In this document: positions 36,536-49,100 of the stretch, in pieces
Layout of the letters: each line of letters opens with the position of its first letter
Numbering within the stretch: the first letter of the stretch is position 1
From: Paracoccaceae bacterium
GTDB lineage: Bacteria; Pseudomonadota; Alphaproteobacteria; Rhodobacterales; Rhodobacteraceae
Assembly: GCA_022823605.1 (NCBI GenBank)
Contig: JAJEHS010000004.1
Location: forward strand, 1 to 64,000
DNA: 64,000 nucleotides
Reading direction: 5' to 3'
The notes under the pieces: model-generated
What the model was told of the DNA's origin: nothing
The model's database searches: none
The model's input: only the letters and a program-made list of their open reading frames with translations
Made by a program: the position numbers and the translations under genes

Positions 36536-37726
36536 TTGTCTTTCCAAGCTGTGAGAAAACTTGCCGAAATGGATCTACAGAACAAGAAGGTCCTGATTAG
36601 GGTTGATATCAATGTACCCATTCAGGATGGTGTGGTTGGTGATACAACCAGGGTGGAAAGAATAATTCCTTCATTGGAAACCATTATCGACAAGGGTGGT
36701 CATCCTGTCATTATTTCCCATTTGGGGAGACCCAAGGGCAAACGTTTGGAAGAATTGTCACTTATCCAACTGGTGAAGCCCCTTGAAAATCTTTTGGGCA
36801 AGAGTGTTCAGTTTCAACCTGAAATAGGTATTCCCGATTTTTCAGCCGCTGGACTGTATTCAAAATCAGCAACCTTGCTGGAGAATGTTCGATATTACCC
36901 GGGTGAATCAACCAATGATCCGGATTTTGTAAACCTGTTGGCCCAATGGGGTGAGATTTATTGCAATGATGCCTTTTCCGCATCCCATAGAAATCATGCC
37001 TCCATCGTGGGGCTGGCCAACAAGCTGCCAGCATGTGCCGGGAAGCTGCTGCAAGTTGAAATCAACAACATTGAAGGTATTTTGGGAAGTGACGTAGGAC
37101 CCTCGACGGCAATCATTGGTGGAGCAAAAATTTCGACCAAATTGGCACTTTTGGCAAACTTGACAAAAAAAGTTGACAATTTGTTGGTAGGTGGTGCGAT
37201 GGCTAATACCATCCTACTTGCCCAAGGTCATGATATTGGTAATTCACTGGTTGAGAAGGATTATTTGGATACGGCACTGGTTTTCTTGCAGGAAGCAGAT
37301 AAAAACTCCTGCCAAGTGTATTTGCCCAGTGATTTTCAAATTGCCCCGGATATAAGGCATGGTTCCAGTCATATAGCAGAAATTGATGACAACTTAAACG
37401 GAATGGGCATCTACGATCTGGGTCCAAAATCGATAAATAGATTTGCAAAAGTACTAGATCAGAGTAAAAAGGTATTATGGAATGGTCCGCTCGGGGCTTT
37501 TGAATTTGTACCCTTCGACCAATCTACAAATCAACTGGGTAAAACCCTTGCGGAAAGAACGAAGGAGGATCGGGCAATATCCTTGATCGGTGGAGGTGAT
37601 ACAATTGCTGCATTGGCAAAAGGTGGCTTGCTGGATTATATGAGTTTCGTATCAACAGCAGGAGGTGCATTCATAGAGTATATGGAAGGCAAGGAATTAC
37701 CTGGAATTGTGGCATTGCAAAACTAA
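36536..37726 (+). CDS. pgk: phosphoglycerate kinase
   Basis: Makes ATP from 1,3-bisphosphoglycerate. 396 residues with RVDINVPIQDG, SHLGRPKG, FSASHRNHASIVG, GGAKISTKLALLANL and the C-terminal GGGDTIAAL ... STAGGAFIEYMEG. The start is a TTG with CTGGAA ahead; an ATG 11 codons later would cut the first strand (SFQAVRKLAEMDLQ), which aligns with the normal N-terminus, so I prefer the TTG. Confidence 0.95.
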   Translation: MSFQAVRKLAEMDLQNKKVLIRVDINVPIQDGVVGDTTRVERIIPSLETIIDKGGHPVIISHLGRPKGKRLEELSLIQLVKPLENLLGKSVQFQPEIGIPDFSAAGLYSKSATLLENVRYYPGESTNDPDFVNLLAQWGEIYCNDAFSASHRNHASIVGLANKLPACAGKLLQVEINNIEGILGSDVGPSTAIIGGAKISTKLALLANLTKKVDNLLVGGAMANTILLAQGHDIGNSLVEKDYLDTALVFLQEADKNSCQVYLPSDFQIAPDIRHGSSHIAEIDDNLNGMGIYDLGPKSINRFAKVLDQSKKVLWNGPLGAFEFVPFDQSTNQLGKTLAERTKEDRAISLIGGGDTIAALAKGGLLDYMSFVSTAGGAFIEYMEGKELPGIVALQN

Positions 37727-37735
37727 AAAGTGGTT

Positions 37736-38041
37736 ATGAATTTTCTTGAAAAAATTGTTCCATACATTGGTGGTAGGATTGCAATCCTCATTTTAATTCT
37801 AGCCTGCCTGTTTTTTGTAAATTCCACCATATTGGGTAGTAGGGGATTGATAGTTCAGATCCAGTTGAAGGATCAGTTATCCCTGCTACAAAGCGAAATT
37901 GAGATCCAGGAAGAGCAAATTGCTCTAATGGAAAACAAGTCACTTAGAATAACACCGGAATATCTCGATTTGGATTTATTGGATGAATTGGCTCGACAAA
38001 AATTGGGATATATTCATCTGGACGAGATAATAATACATTAA
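37736..38041 (+). CDS. FtsB/DivIC-like septum formation initiator
   Basis: About 101 residues: a single membrane segment near residues 12-30 (IAILILILACLFFVNSTI) followed by a coiled coil and the YLDLDLLDELARQKLGY ending typical of the family (E-x-x-A-R-x-x-L-G). It is a bitopic division protein, located between pgk and pdhA; in many alphaproteobacteria it lies between eno and pdhA. The ATG at 37736 is preferred over a GTG two codons earlier. Confidence 0.85.
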   Translation: MNFLEKIVPYIGGRIAILILILACLFFVNSTILGSRGLIVQIQLKDQLSLLQSEIEIQEEQIALMENKSLRITPEYLDLDLLDELARQKLGYIHLDEIIIH

Positions 38042-38078
38042 ATGGTATAAACATATGAAAGGTACCTGGGGGTAATTG

Positions 38079-39068
38079 ATGGTAAAAAAGAGTGTGAACA
38101 GCAAACCTAGGGAATCCAAGGACGAACTCCTTAAACTATATCGTGAGATGCTTTTGATAAGGCGGTTCGAGGAAAAATCGGGACAACTTTATGGAATGGG
38201 CCTCATTGGGGGTTTTTGTCATCTCTATATCGGTCAGGAAGCTGTTGTTGTCGGCTTGGAAGCTATAGCAGAAGATGGAGATAAGCGTATAACAGCATAT
38301 CGGGATCATGGTCACATGCTAGCATGTGGAATGGACCCGAATGGTGTCATGGCTGAACTTACTGGTCGGGAAGGTGGTTTTTCCAAAGGTAAAGGTGGTT
38401 CGATGCACATGTTCAGCAAGGAAAAGAATTTTTTTGGAGGGCATGGTATCGTGGGCGCTCAGGTTCCACTTGGTGCTGGTATTGCCTTTGCCGATAAGTA
38501 TCGTGGTAACAATAATGTCACTTTTACCTATTTCGGTGATGGTGCAGCTAATCAGGGCCAGATTTATGAAACATTCAACATGGCCAGCCTCTGGAAGATT
38601 CCGGTAATTTTTGTTATCGAAAACAATCAGTATGCGATGGGTACTTCCATCAAAAGAGGGTCTTCAACTCCAGATCTTTACACGCGCGGTCTTGCTTTTG
38701 GCATCAAGGGAGAGATGGTAGATGGCATGGATGTTTTGGCCGTGTCAAAAGCTGGGAAAAAAGCTGCAGATATCTGTCGCAAGGGACAAGGCCCTTATAT
38801 CCTTGAAATGAAAACGTATCGCTACAGGGGTCATTCCATGTCAGATCCAGCCAAATACCGGACAAGGGAAGAAGTACAACAAGTCAGGAAACAGCAGGAT
38901 CCAATTGACTCATTGCGGGATAAAATGTTGAAGTGGAAAATTGCATCCGAAGATGAATTCAAGGATATCGACAGGGATGTAAAGAAAATTGTCAATGAAG
39001 CAAGTGATTTTGCTCAGAACAGCCCTGAACCTGATGTGAGAGAGCTTTACACGGATGTCTACCTTTGA
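38079..39068 (+). CDS. pdhA: pyruvate dehydrogenase E1 component, alpha subunit
   Basis: Thiamine-diphosphate-binding alpha subunit of the E1 alpha2-beta2 enzyme. 329 residues from the ATG at 38079 (GGGGGTAATTG ahead). Visible: REMLLIRRFEEKSGQLYGMG, GFCHLYIGQEAV, GGSMHMF, the GDGAANQG TPP motif with NQY downstream, and RYRGHSMSDPAKYRT with its regulatory-loop serine. First of three consecutive complex genes; no lpd in the window. Confidence 0.97.
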   Translation: MVKKSVNSKPRESKDELLKLYREMLLIRRFEEKSGQLYGMGLIGGFCHLYIGQEAVVVGLEAIAEDGDKRITAYRDHGHMLACGMDPNGVMAELTGREGGFSKGKGGSMHMFSKEKNFFGGHGIVGAQVPLGAGIAFADKYRGNNNVTFTYFGDGAANQGQIYETFNMASLWKIPVIFVIENNQYAMGTSIKRGSSTPDLYTRGLAFGIKGEMVDGMDVLAVSKAGKKAADICRKGQGPYILEMKTYRYRGHSMSDPAKYRTREEVQQVRKQQDPIDSLRDKMLKWKIASEDEFKDIDRDVKKIVNEASDFAQNSPEPDVRELYTDVYL

Positions 39069-39108
39069 CCAGGGGGTAAATGACCACCAATTCAAATGAG
39101 GAATAAAT

Positions 39109-40470
39109 ATGGGATCAAAAATTTTATTGCCAGCTTTATCACCTACGATGGAAGTGGGTAAAATTGCAAAATGGTTTGTCAAGGAAGGTGATTCCGTAGC
39201 TAGTGGTGATATACTTGCTGAAATTGAAACGGATAAGGCCATTATGGAATTTGAAGCCATTTCGGATGGGGTGGTGGAAAAACTTCTTGTGGCAGAAAAT
39301 GATGAACCGATACCAGTCAACTCACCCATTGCCATAATTTCCGGAGATGATGATACATCAGGTGAAGAAAAAGCTTCTTCGGAGGAAAGTTCCATTGGTT
39401 TTAAGGAAACCACGACCGTTAGTGTAGTTCCAGAAGCCCCAAGGGAGAAATTGGAAGAGGATTTATCGCTGGAAAATGTATCGTTCAAATCCCAAACCGT
39501 TCGCGAGGCATTACGGGATGCAATGGCGGAAGAAATGGAACGGGATGAACTGGTTTTCCTTATGGGAGAAGAAGTAGCCGAATATCAGGGCGCCTATAAG
39601 GTTTCCCAAGGACTATTGGACCAGTTTGGTTCAGAAAGGGTGATTGATACGCCAATTACCGAACATGGCTTTACGGGTCTTGGTGTTGGAGCAGGTTTTG
39701 CCGGTCTCAGACCGATAGTCGAGTTCATGACTTTCAATTTTGCCATGCAAGCAATTGATCACATTATCAATTCGGCTGGAAAAACCCTTTACATGTCAGG
39801 TGGACAAATGAATTGTCCAATCGTGTTTCGTGGTCCAAATGGTGCTGCGGCAAGAGTTGCTGCCCAGCATAGTCAGGATTACGCGGCATGGTATTCCCAT
39901 ATACCAGGACTAAAGGTTATCCAACCCTTTTCGGCAGCTGATGCAAAGGGCTTGTTGAAGTCTGCAATTCGAGATCCCAATCCCGTGGTTTTCCTAGAAA
40001 ATGAAATTCTTTACAACCGATCCTTTGATGTACCCGAGTTGGATGATTACACGGTTCCCATAGGGAAGGCAAAAATCTGGAAAGAAGGTAAGGATGTAAC
40101 ACTTGTTTCTTTTGGTATCGGGATGTCCCACACTTTGGAAGCCGCGAGGGAATTGGAAAATATTGGAGTTGATGCAGAGATCATTGATTTGAGAACCTTG
40201 CGACCTCTTGACAAGGATACGGTGATCGAATCGGTCAAAAAAACCAACAGGTGTGTAACCATAGAGGAAGGATTCCCTGTCTGTTCAATTGGAAATCACC
40301 TGAGTTATCTGATCATGCAGGAAGCATTTGACTGGTTGGATGCCCCGGTAATTTGTTGTACCGGCAAGGATGTTCCCATGCCCTATGCTGCTAATTTGGA
40401 AAAACTCGCGCTGGTTTCCGTACCCGAAATTGTTCAAGCTGCAAAGTCAGTACTGTATTTGGAGGAATAA
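39109..40470 (+). CDS. pdhB: pyruvate dehydrogenase E1 component, beta subunit with lipoyl domain
   Basis: 453 residues. The first 80 form a lipoyl domain ([21 protein letters not shown], then [11 protein letters not shown], where the lysine carries lipoate), a linker rich in Ser and Glu follows, then the catalytic beta subunit from about residue 130 ([20 protein letters not shown] onwards; [34 protein letters not shown]). The extra lipoyl domain on E1 beta is a feature of alphaproteobacterial complexes. GAGGAATAAAT precedes the ATG. Two bases before pdhC. Confidence 0.97.
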   Translation: MGSKILLPALSPTMEVGKIAKWFVKEGDSVASGDILAEIETDKAIMEFEAISDGVVEKLLVAENDEPIPVNSPIAIISGDDDTSGEEKASSEESSIGFKETTTVSVVPEAPREKLEEDLSLENVSFKSQTVREALRDAMAEEMERDELVFLMGEEVAEYQGAYKVSQGLLDQFGSERVIDTPITEHGFTGLGVGAGFAGLRPIVEFMTFNFAMQAIDHIINSAGKTLYMSGGQMNCPIVFRGPNGAAARVAAQHSQDYAAWYSHIPGLKVIQPFSAADAKGLLKSAIRDPNPVVFLENEILYNRSFDVPELDDYTVPIGKAKIWKEGKDVTLVSFGIGMSHTLEAARELENIGVDAEIIDLRTLRPLDKDTVIESVKKTNRCVTIEEGFPVCSIGNHLSYLIMQEAFDWLDAPVICCTGKDVPMPYAANLEKLALVSVPEIVQAAKSVLYLEE

Positions 40471-40472
40471 AC

Positions 40473-41765
40473 ATGCCAACCAATATCCTCATGCCGGCTC
40501 TATCCCCAACAATGGAGGAAGGGATCTTAAGCAAGTGGTTTGTCAAGGAAGGTGATACAGTAGAATCGGGTGATTTGCTGGCTGAAATTGAAACTGACAA
40601 GGCCACAATGGAATTTGAATCCATTTATGAAGGCAATGTCACACAATTGCTGTTCGCAGAAGGTGCTGCAGGCATAAAGGTAAATACCCCGATTGCAGTT
40701 ATAGATACAGGAGATTCCACGGTAGAAGAATCTTCTGTACCTGCTGTCGTTGATGAATCCAAACCTGAGGCAAAACCTGTCGAAACCAGTGAATCAGTCA
40801 AGCAGGTCAAACCAGTTCATGTAAACAAATCCTCCAGCAGCAGAATATTTATTTCTCCCCTTGCCAAAAGGTTGGCAAAGGAAAATGGCATTGTCCTAGA
40901 GAACCTCAAGGGATCAGGACACAAGGGACGTATAGTCAAGAGGGATATCGAAGCTTACCTTCTAGAGCAGAAAGAACAGCCCACACCTTCGGTCCCAACA
41001 CAGGTTCAGGGTATTACGCCCGAGGCATTTTCGTTTGATCAGGTTACCAAAATGTACCATGACAGGGAGTACGAGGTTGTTGAACTTGAGGGCATGAGGA
41101 GAACCATCGCTACCAGACTTAGTCAGTCAAAACAAACAATTCCTCACTACTACCTCAGAAGAGAGGTTGAACTCGATTCCCTTCTGAAACTCAGGTCAAA
41201 AGTAAATTCATTTCTTGCCAAGAAAGGTAAAAAGGTTTCAATCAATGATTTCGTTATTTCAGCCGTAGCCAAGGCCTTGGAACTGGTTCCCCAGGCCAAT
41301 ACCGTTTGGGCAGCAGGCAATGTTCTACAGTTGAAATCCTGTGATGTGGCCGTGGCAGTATCAATCGATGATGGCTTGATCACGCCGGTTATCAAGGATG
41401 CAAATAAAAAATCGCTAGCTCAAATTTCAAATGAAATGAAGGATTTGGCTGAACGTGCAAGACAACGAAAACTACAACCAACTGAATATATCGGTGGTAC
41501 TATCACTGTCTCAAATCTTGGAATGTTCGGTATTGAAAATTTTGATGCCATAATCAATCCTCCCCATGCCTCCATATTGGCCGTTGGTACAGGAAAAAGA
41601 AAACCGGTTGTCGGGCCTTCTGATGAAATAGAGATCAAAACCCTGATGTCCCTGACTTTGTCCGTTGATCACCGGATTATTGATGGTGCACTCGGTGCCC
41701 AACTATTAGGCACCATCGTTGATCTGTTGGAGAACCCAGTTTCAGTTTTGCTGAATCTGGATTAA
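40473..41765 (+). CDS. pdhC: dihydrolipoamide acetyltransferase (E2) of pyruvate dehydrogenase
   Basis: 430 residues in the usual order: one lipoyl domain (ETDKATMEFE, lipoyl lysine near residue 43), a flexible linker, the peripheral subunit-binding domain (ISPLAKRLAKENGI near residue 128, then GSGHKGRIVKRDIEAYL), and the acetyltransferase core with catalytic DHRIIDG near the C-terminus. pdhA-pdhB-pdhC is an operon; converges with cysE, 11 bases apart. Confidence 0.97.
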   Translation: MPTNILMPALSPTMEEGILSKWFVKEGDTVESGDLLAEIETDKATMEFESIYEGNVTQLLFAEGAAGIKVNTPIAVIDTGDSTVEESSVPAVVDESKPEAKPVETSESVKQVKPVHVNKSSSSRIFISPLAKRLAKENGIVLENLKGSGHKGRIVKRDIEAYLLEQKEQPTPSVPTQVQGITPEAFSFDQVTKMYHDREYEVVELEGMRRTIATRLSQSKQTIPHYYLRREVELDSLLKLRSKVNSFLAKKGKKVSINDFVISAVAKALELVPQANTVWAAGNVLQLKSCDVAVAVSIDDGLITPVIKDANKKSLAQISNEMKDLAERARQRKLQPTEYIGGTITVSNLGMFGIENFDAIINPPHASILAVGTGKRKPVVGPSDEIEIKTLMSLTLSVDHRIIDGALGAQLLGTIVDLLENPVSVLLNLD

Positions 41766-41776
41766 GCCAGTTGGAA

Positions 41777-42586
41777 TCAAGCACTGGGATGAAAGTATTG
41801 AACCATTGTCTTAGATGGCTCTGAACAACCGGCATCACCAACTATTTTCGCCGGTATCCCAGCAACTGTCTTGCATTCAGGCACATCTTCCAGAACCACT
41901 GAACCCGCTGCCACCCGGGCACAATTACCTATAGTGATATTTCCTAGTATTTTAGCCCCTGCTCCGAGCAATACACCTTTACCCACTTTGGGGTGTCGAT
42001 CACCCTCTTCCTTACCTGTTCCACCCAAAGTTACAGAATGAAGCATGGAAACGTTGTTTCCAACAACAGCCGTTTCACCGATCACGATAGAGTGGGCATG
42101 ATCAATCAATATGCCATGACCGATAACCGCACCAGGATGGATATCGATACCAAAAACCTCTGAGGTTCTCATTTGGATAAAATAGGCCAGATCCTTGCGA
42201 TCATTTTCCCACAACCACCTGCCAATTCTATAACATTGCAAGGCCTGGAAACCCTTGAAAAACAGCAATGGCTGGTAAAAGGTCTGACAGGCAGGGTCCC
42301 TGTCAAATACGGCAATTATATCGGCCCTGGCAGAGCGTCCAATTCCCGGATCATCGTTAAGAGCCTCATCGGCAATCTCCCTGAGGAGTTGTTCCGACAT
42401 TTCAAGCGAGGCCATTTTGATGGAAAAACGAAAAGCCAGGGCTTTTTCAAGTGATTCATGATGCAGAATACCTGAATAGATCAAACCTGCCAGAAGCGGT
42501 TCCCTGGAAGTAATTTCCGAGGCTTCGTCACGTAGACGGGTCCATACTGGATCAAGTGGGGCCAACTGGTTAGATACCTCAGCCAT
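41777..42586 (-). CDS. cysE: serine O-acetyltransferase
   Basis: Makes O-acetylserine for cysteine synthesis. 269 residues: an alpha-helical N-terminal domain and a left-handed beta helix from about residue 150 with hexapeptide repeats (IHPGAVIGHGILIDHAHSIVIG, GNNVSMLHSVTLGG). Catalytic His and Asp lie in DPACQTF and IDHAHS. C-terminal tail ends GCSEPSKTMVQYFHPSA, variable in this family. The start has GAGGAGAAA ahead. Confidence 0.95.
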   Translation of the reverse strand: MAEVSNQLAPLDPVWTRLRDEASEITSREPLLAGLIYSGILHHESLEKALAFRFSIKMASLEMSEQLLREIADEALNDDPGIGRSARADIIAVFDRDPACQTFYQPLLFFKGFQALQCYRIGRWLWENDRKDLAYFIQMRTSEVFGIDIHPGAVIGHGILIDHAHSIVIGETAVVGNNVSMLHSVTLGGTGKEEGDRHPKVGKGVLLGAGAKILGNITIGNCARVAAGSVVLEDVPECKTVAGIPAKIVGDAGCSEPSKTMVQYFHPSA

Positions 42587-43114
42587 GATTTCTCCTCATT
42601 GGGAAGTGTATTTACTTGTTCTAAAAATTAGTTTGAAACAAGTCGATGTCAATGAAATTGATATTGAATAGGGGGATTCTACATGTCTGTACATATCTGA
42701 TTGGATTTCCCTGATTTGATATTTGGTTGTCATTGGGTGATTTCATACTGAAAATCTTGTTTAAATAAAGGGGGCAGGAAAACCACCAGTATTCGTTAAC
42801 CTTCCGTGAACTTGAAGGAAAAAGCAATTGCAGCTTGTGAAGTGTTGCATCAGGAACTCATTTTGATCTTTGGTGCAGAAAAGCTGGATTTTGAGTAACA
42901 AGAAAAGGTTAAAATCGATTTTTTTTGAACTTGAGAATCAAATCATGTTTCAATCGTTGCTGGAAGTGGTAAATGAGTTCAAAAATTGAATTTAACTAAC
43001 GGATCAGGGTTTCATCAGGCTTGATGACAAGGAACTTGGAGTATACTAAATTCATTGCCCGATAATCTATAAAATGTTAATTTTCCGATGAATTAGTTAA
43101 TTGGAGTGCAATTA
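42587..43114. other. long region upstream of the polyketide synthase
   Basis: About 530 bases between cysE and the synthase, A+T-rich, without a gene I can support. It should hold the promoters of both diverging genes. A dyad-like ACATGT-CTG-TACATAT at about 42681-42697 and a candidate -10/-35 pair (TTGATG at 43021, TATACT at 43042, 15-base spacer) are seen. Confidence 0.4.
43021..43047 (+). promoter_or_regulatory. candidate promoter of the polyketide synthase arm
   Basis: TTGATG at 43021-43026 and TATACT at 43042-43047, 68 bases before the start codon. The 15-base spacer is short for a housekeeping sigma factor, so certainty is low. Confidence 0.22.
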
Positions 43115-46100
43115 ATGCAGAAGCAAAATGATGATCTAAAAGTTGCAGTTGTTGGATATGCCTATCAAATGCCTGGTGGAATAAGGAATGACGAGGATTT
43201 CTGGAAACTGCTTTGTGATCGTTCATTTATTCAGAATCCGATCAGGGAAAGATATGGCCGAGGTTATTTGCCTATTGGAGGATATTTCGGCCCAACCAGA
43301 ATGATTTCGCACTATGAAGGCCATGTTCTGGGTGAAGATGAGTGCCTTCTGGACCATAAGTTTTTCGGTATCTCTTATAATGAATTCATCAATCTGGATC
43401 CTCAGGCACGTATGCTTCTGACCAAATCATGGCAGGCAATTGAGCATGCCGGTTGGACATTGAATGAATTGCACAACAGCAAGACTGGTGTTTTCGTAGG
43501 TTCCCAGACACCTGCTGCGGCCAATTATCGTGAGTTGTATGGTGCTTCGGAATATACCGCCCCAGTTGCCAGCTTGGCTATGCTGGCAAATCGCATTTCC
43601 TATCATTTCAATCTCATGGGCACGTCAATGACATGCTGTACAGCATGCTCGGCCGGATTAAGTGCGCTTCACACGGCTATGAATGCCATCAGAAATGGAG
43701 ATTGTGACCAAGCGTTGGTGGGTGCTGTGAACTTTCTTGGCATTGGAAGATTGAGTTGCAGTTTCAGTCAGATGGGTATCATCAGTCCAGATGGGGTCTG
43801 CCGATCATTCGACGCCGAAGCAAATGGCTATATGCGATCCGAAGGAGCATTTGTTTATGCCCTGAAACCACTTTCTGTCGCCGAAAATGATGGTGATCAA
43901 ATCTATGCCGTCATAGAGTCTACGGCACTGAACACAGCAGGTTCAGCCGACGAGTCCATGGGGCTGGCACCTGGTCGTACTATCACGGCACCAACAATAC
44001 ATTCCCAGAAAAACGTGATGCATGAGGCTGCAATTCGAGCAGGTCGCGAACTTGTTGAATTCGATTACCTTGAAGCACATGCCACAGGTACCGAAGTTGG
44101 TGATGCAATAGAAGGAAATGCAATTGCTGTAGCCTTTGGAGGTCAGAACCGGGATGTTCCTCTCCGTGTTTCAAGTGTAAAGAGCAATATAGGTCATATG
44201 GAGGCTGCTGCATTTCACGGGTCCTTGTTGAAAGTTATTCTAATGATGAAGCATCGGACTTTTGCACCGATTTCGCATAATTTTGTTATACGCAATCCAG
44301 CCATTGATTTTCGCAGTTGTCCCATGGATGTACAGACAGAGTGTGAAGAGTTTCCTGAGAGAGGTACTGTTTTCGGCATTAATTCATTTGGTTTTGGTGG
44401 AGCAAATGGACATTGCGTTGTAAGCGAATACAGACCCAATAAACCAAGGCATTGGTCAATTCCACTGGCTCCTGCTGATGCTGTAACAATACCTGTTTCT
44501 GCTCGTAACTCGGAAACACTCACGTCGGTAGTAAGTGCTTTGCGTAATTCGTTGAACGGATCTTGCCCTGATCTTTACACACTGGCAGGAAACCTCAGTA
44601 CTCGCCGTACACATTTTGCTTACAGAACGGCATTCACAGTGAACAATCCCCAGGAGTTGATTGAAGCACTTGATACATTTCCAGACAATCAACAAACTGC
44701 AATGGTAGACGAGAACAATGATCGGTTGGCCATGGTCTTTACAGGTCAGGGAGCCCAATGGCAAGGTTGTGGAAGAGAACTTTATGATGCGAACCCTGTA
44801 TTCAAGCGTGTAATTGATACCATTGATGATTTGTGGAGAACCCATTCAAGTTTTTCTCTTCGTGACGCCTGTTTCAGTGCCGAACAAACTCGTCTTGATG
44901 AATGCGAACTGGCACAACCCGTGACTTTCATGTTGCAATGTGCCATCCTGGAATTGCTCAAGACTTGGGGTGTTTATCCTGACTGTGTCATCGGACACAG
45001 TTCTGGTGAGGTAGCTGCGGCTTATGCAACTGGTGCCTTGTCCCTTGAAGATGCAACCCATCTGGTCTATGCACGCTCGACTTTGCAGCAACGTACAGCC
45101 CAGTCAGGTCGCTTGCTGGCAATCAGTCTTGACTTAGCTGGTGTCGAAGGGTTACTCAACGAGATGGATATTATTTTCCGTCCTGAGGCTCATGGATCAA
45201 TGACAGTCGAGATTGCATGCGAAAATTCACCTGCAAATACGGTTATTTGTGGTTTGGAATCGAACTTGCGACCATTCATGGACGTACTTGACTCAAGAAA
45301 TATCCAGCATAGTCTCTTGCCAGGTAATATTGCATTCCATTCAACTGCCATGGAAAAAATCAAAAAAGATGTGTTGGATCAATTATCCTTTCTTGACAAG
45401 CGATCATTTACATTCGATGTACCTATGATATCATCGGTTACTGGTGAACTTGCAACCACGTTTAACAGTGGATACTGGTGGTCCAACATACGCAAGAAAG
45501 TTCGATTTTCTGCTGCTATGGCCTCAGTTGTTGGTATGTATGATCCTCGATGTGTACTTGAAATAGCTCCTCATTCGTCTCTGCAACCAGTCATAACCCA
45601 ATGTCTGGGAGCTACACGTACTCAGGTCGAATCCATCCCTTCTTTTGAAAGGGGTAGTGATGCCCGAACTGACTTTGGTCGGATGTTGGGACGCCTCTAC
45701 ATGTCTGGTATAAATCTTGATTTTAATGCACAGTATCCAAGACCAAAACCCATTACGGCATATCTCCCGCCCTATCCTCAAGCAGGTATCCGATACGTAC
45801 ATCGATTCAAAGATGAGGAGTTTACACTTAAACGAGGACCTTCTGTCGATGGACCGCTGGTGGGTCGCCGCATCCAATGTGATTACCCCTTGTTTGAGAA
45901 TCTGCTGTCAAGCAAGAATTTGCCTTGGCTGTTGGATCACAAAGCTCAAGGTATTGCGATCATGCCAGCAGCCGGCTATATCGAGATGATACTTGAAGCA
46001 ATCGATGGCAAGCCGGCATTCTTTGAGATGGTTGAATTTCTTCAACCCTGTCCTATCCCCGATACTCCTGTTCGTTTGCAGACTCAATTGTTACCAATTG

Positions 46101-49100
46101 ATGAAGTTGATGACGAGTTTGATTTCACAATTTCAACCAAGTCTTTCGAACCTGATGCCGATAGTATCGTACACTGCCGGGGTAAGGTTAAATTAATTGA
46201 CCCTCAACCTCTCCAAGAGACCAAGATGAATCTTGTCGAAGTTGACCTTTCACAATTCGATTCATGTCCCTACCCTACAGGAGAAGAATTTTATACACGA
46301 ACATCAGCAGTCTTGGGTGATGCTTTTGAATATGGTCCGAATTTTCAGTGTGTAAAAAAAATTGCAGAAAATGGAAACAGTGGTGAGTTAATCATTGATA
46401 TTGATGTTGATAAGGATTTTTGGGCAGTTGGTCGGGAAGAGGGATTTGTGTTTTCTCCCAACCAGCTGGATGGAGGATTGCAATCCCTACTACACAATCT
46501 GATGATTTGTATTGATGTATTCTCAATGCCCATGCGCATGGAGCGAGTTACATTTCTGTCCCCTCCCACATCCAGCGACATGAGATGTGTGGTTGATTTG
46601 CCCTGGAATGTTCAAATCCAGATTGATGAATTTGGTCATAGGACCGTACCGATGGGTGAGAATTCCAGTGGACGGCTTAGTTTTTATGATGGTGTCACGG
46701 GCAAACTCTCACTGTATATTGATAACTATTCCTGTTCCCACACCCACATACGCCTTTCAGAACTCGAATCAAACAAACACCAGATTGTCTGGCAGGAAAA
46801 ATTCCTGACAACAATTATACAACCTGAACAATTGGATGATGGCAAGATCTCATATGAATCACTGTATGCTGGTCTATTGGGAGAAATCTCTGTACGTAAT
46901 TGTCGGATTGTCGAATTTGCTGGCCAGAAAAGCCCTGAAAAAACAATATTCAATAAATTCAGGGAATGTATGAACAAGGTCCATTCCGCCAGTGAATATT
47001 GGTTGATTGGAGATAATGAATCTTGCACCAACGAGTTGTTCAATGCCTTGCAAAGCAGAAAAATAGTAGTCCGCTTCCAGCATCTTAATCAGGAATATAT
47101 GAACAGCATTGATCTTTCCCAGGGGTTGCTGCGTCAACATGCTGCCGATCTCATTATTGTTGATCTTGAAAATGGGAGAGTTGAAGATAATTCGTGGCAG
47201 TTTTGGGAGAAGATAGCAACGCCTGGAGGCTTGGTTTTGTTGGTTAATCCACCACGTGATGTCTCTTCTGCCAAAGGTTGGACACTGGTTGGCAACTACA
47301 GGGATACAGTCCTGTTGAGGGTTCCCGAATTGCAACGCTTGAAGGCTGATCTGGATAAAAATCCTGGAGTTAAGTGGATCTTCGGAGAATCGGATAGTCT
47401 TGCACGAAACTGGTCAGATATCCTGATTGGTAACCGGTCCATGCAGATGGATGTCTTGAATCGCGAGGAGAAATTCAAGGACGTTGACTGGTTGTCCGTT
47501 CCAGATCTGAAAGAAGTAGATATTTTCTGTGGCAACAATACCCGTGACCAAACAGGAGCAAAATTTGTTAGTTGGTTAATTGATTTCGTCAATGAACTTG
47601 TAAAGCATCGAGTTGGTAAGGTATCAGAAACATGTCGATTGACCGTTATCACAAAAAAGGCTGCGATGCAGGTCGAGGATTTACGCGGATGTGCAGTTTG
47701 GGGTGCAATACGGAGTATGGCTGCCGAAGTTATTCCAGAGGCGATGATTGATTTTTGCCTTGTTGATATCGGTGATCAAGAAGATTTGAACTGTCTGGCA
47801 TGGCTCAAGAGCGTCAGTCTCCGTGAACGTGAAGTGGCAATTCACAACGGGCAGCCATGGGTACCACGATTTGTTGGTATCAAACAGGTTGAGGCATTGG
47901 TTCCTGTCAATGAAGATCCTACTTACAGGCTGCTTTTGAAACAACCCGGCCAGTTAAGCGGGTTGTGGATTCAGACTGTAACACACAATGACCCCGGACC
48001 TGATGATCTGGAGATAGAGGTCAAGGCCGTGGGGCTTAATTTCAGGGATATCATGGTAACCCTGGACATGCTACCCCCGATGGGTTATGAGCGTTCTGCC
48101 ATTGGACGGGATATCGGCATGGAGGCAAGTGGCAAGGTCATTGGCAAAGGAGACAATGTATCTGAGTTCAGTATAGGCGATCCAGTTGTTCTTATGCATG
48201 GTGGATGTATCGGCAATCGTATAATTGTCAACAGGAATCATGTTTTTCCTAAACCGGATGCTTTGACCATGTATGAAGCAGCAGCATCACTTTCCGTTTA
48301 TATCACGGCATATTATGCATTGATTCATCTGGCACATCTCCGCAAGGGAATGCGGGTACTTGTACATTCCGCCATGGGTGGTGTGGGGCAGGCAGCAATG
48401 CAATTGGCACAACATGTTGGTGCAGAAATCTACACAACTGCTGGCACTGATGAGAAGAGATCAAGACTCTTGGCCATGGGTGCCAAGGGGGCTTATGATT
48501 CGCACAGTCATGACTGGTATGATTCATTAATGGCTGCTACCAATGGAGAGGGTGTAGATGTCGTTCTCAATTCTCTGGCTGGCCGTCATATAAGACTTTG
48601 CCTACAATCCTTGCGCCCGGGAGGTTGGCATTGTGAAATAGGCAAGATTGATGTTTATGCTGACAGCAATCTTGGTATGAGGGTTATTAGAAAAAACTTG
48701 CGTTTTGTTACCATCGACATGGATCGTCTCATGCTGGATGATCCATTACTCTCCCGTTCCTTGTGCTTGTCATGCCTGGATCTTCTTGGACAAGGTCATG
48801 TCAAGCCCTTGCAGATAAATACCTATTCGATTGCTGAGTACGAAAAAGCAATGCGAAAAATGATATCTGGTCAACATCAGGGCAAATTGTTGCTTGAGTT
48901 ACCTGACAGGAACAAGCGATACAAACTGGAAGTCACGGATCGAAGGCCATTCCTTGATCCTGAGTCAACGTATCTGATTACCGGTGGAATGGGAGGATTT
49001 GGTCTGAGTGTTTTGACTTACCTTACTCGTGTTGGTGCACGCCATATCACTCTCATGGATCGTGATCCGAATCGCCTTCGTGATTTCGAATGGATTTATC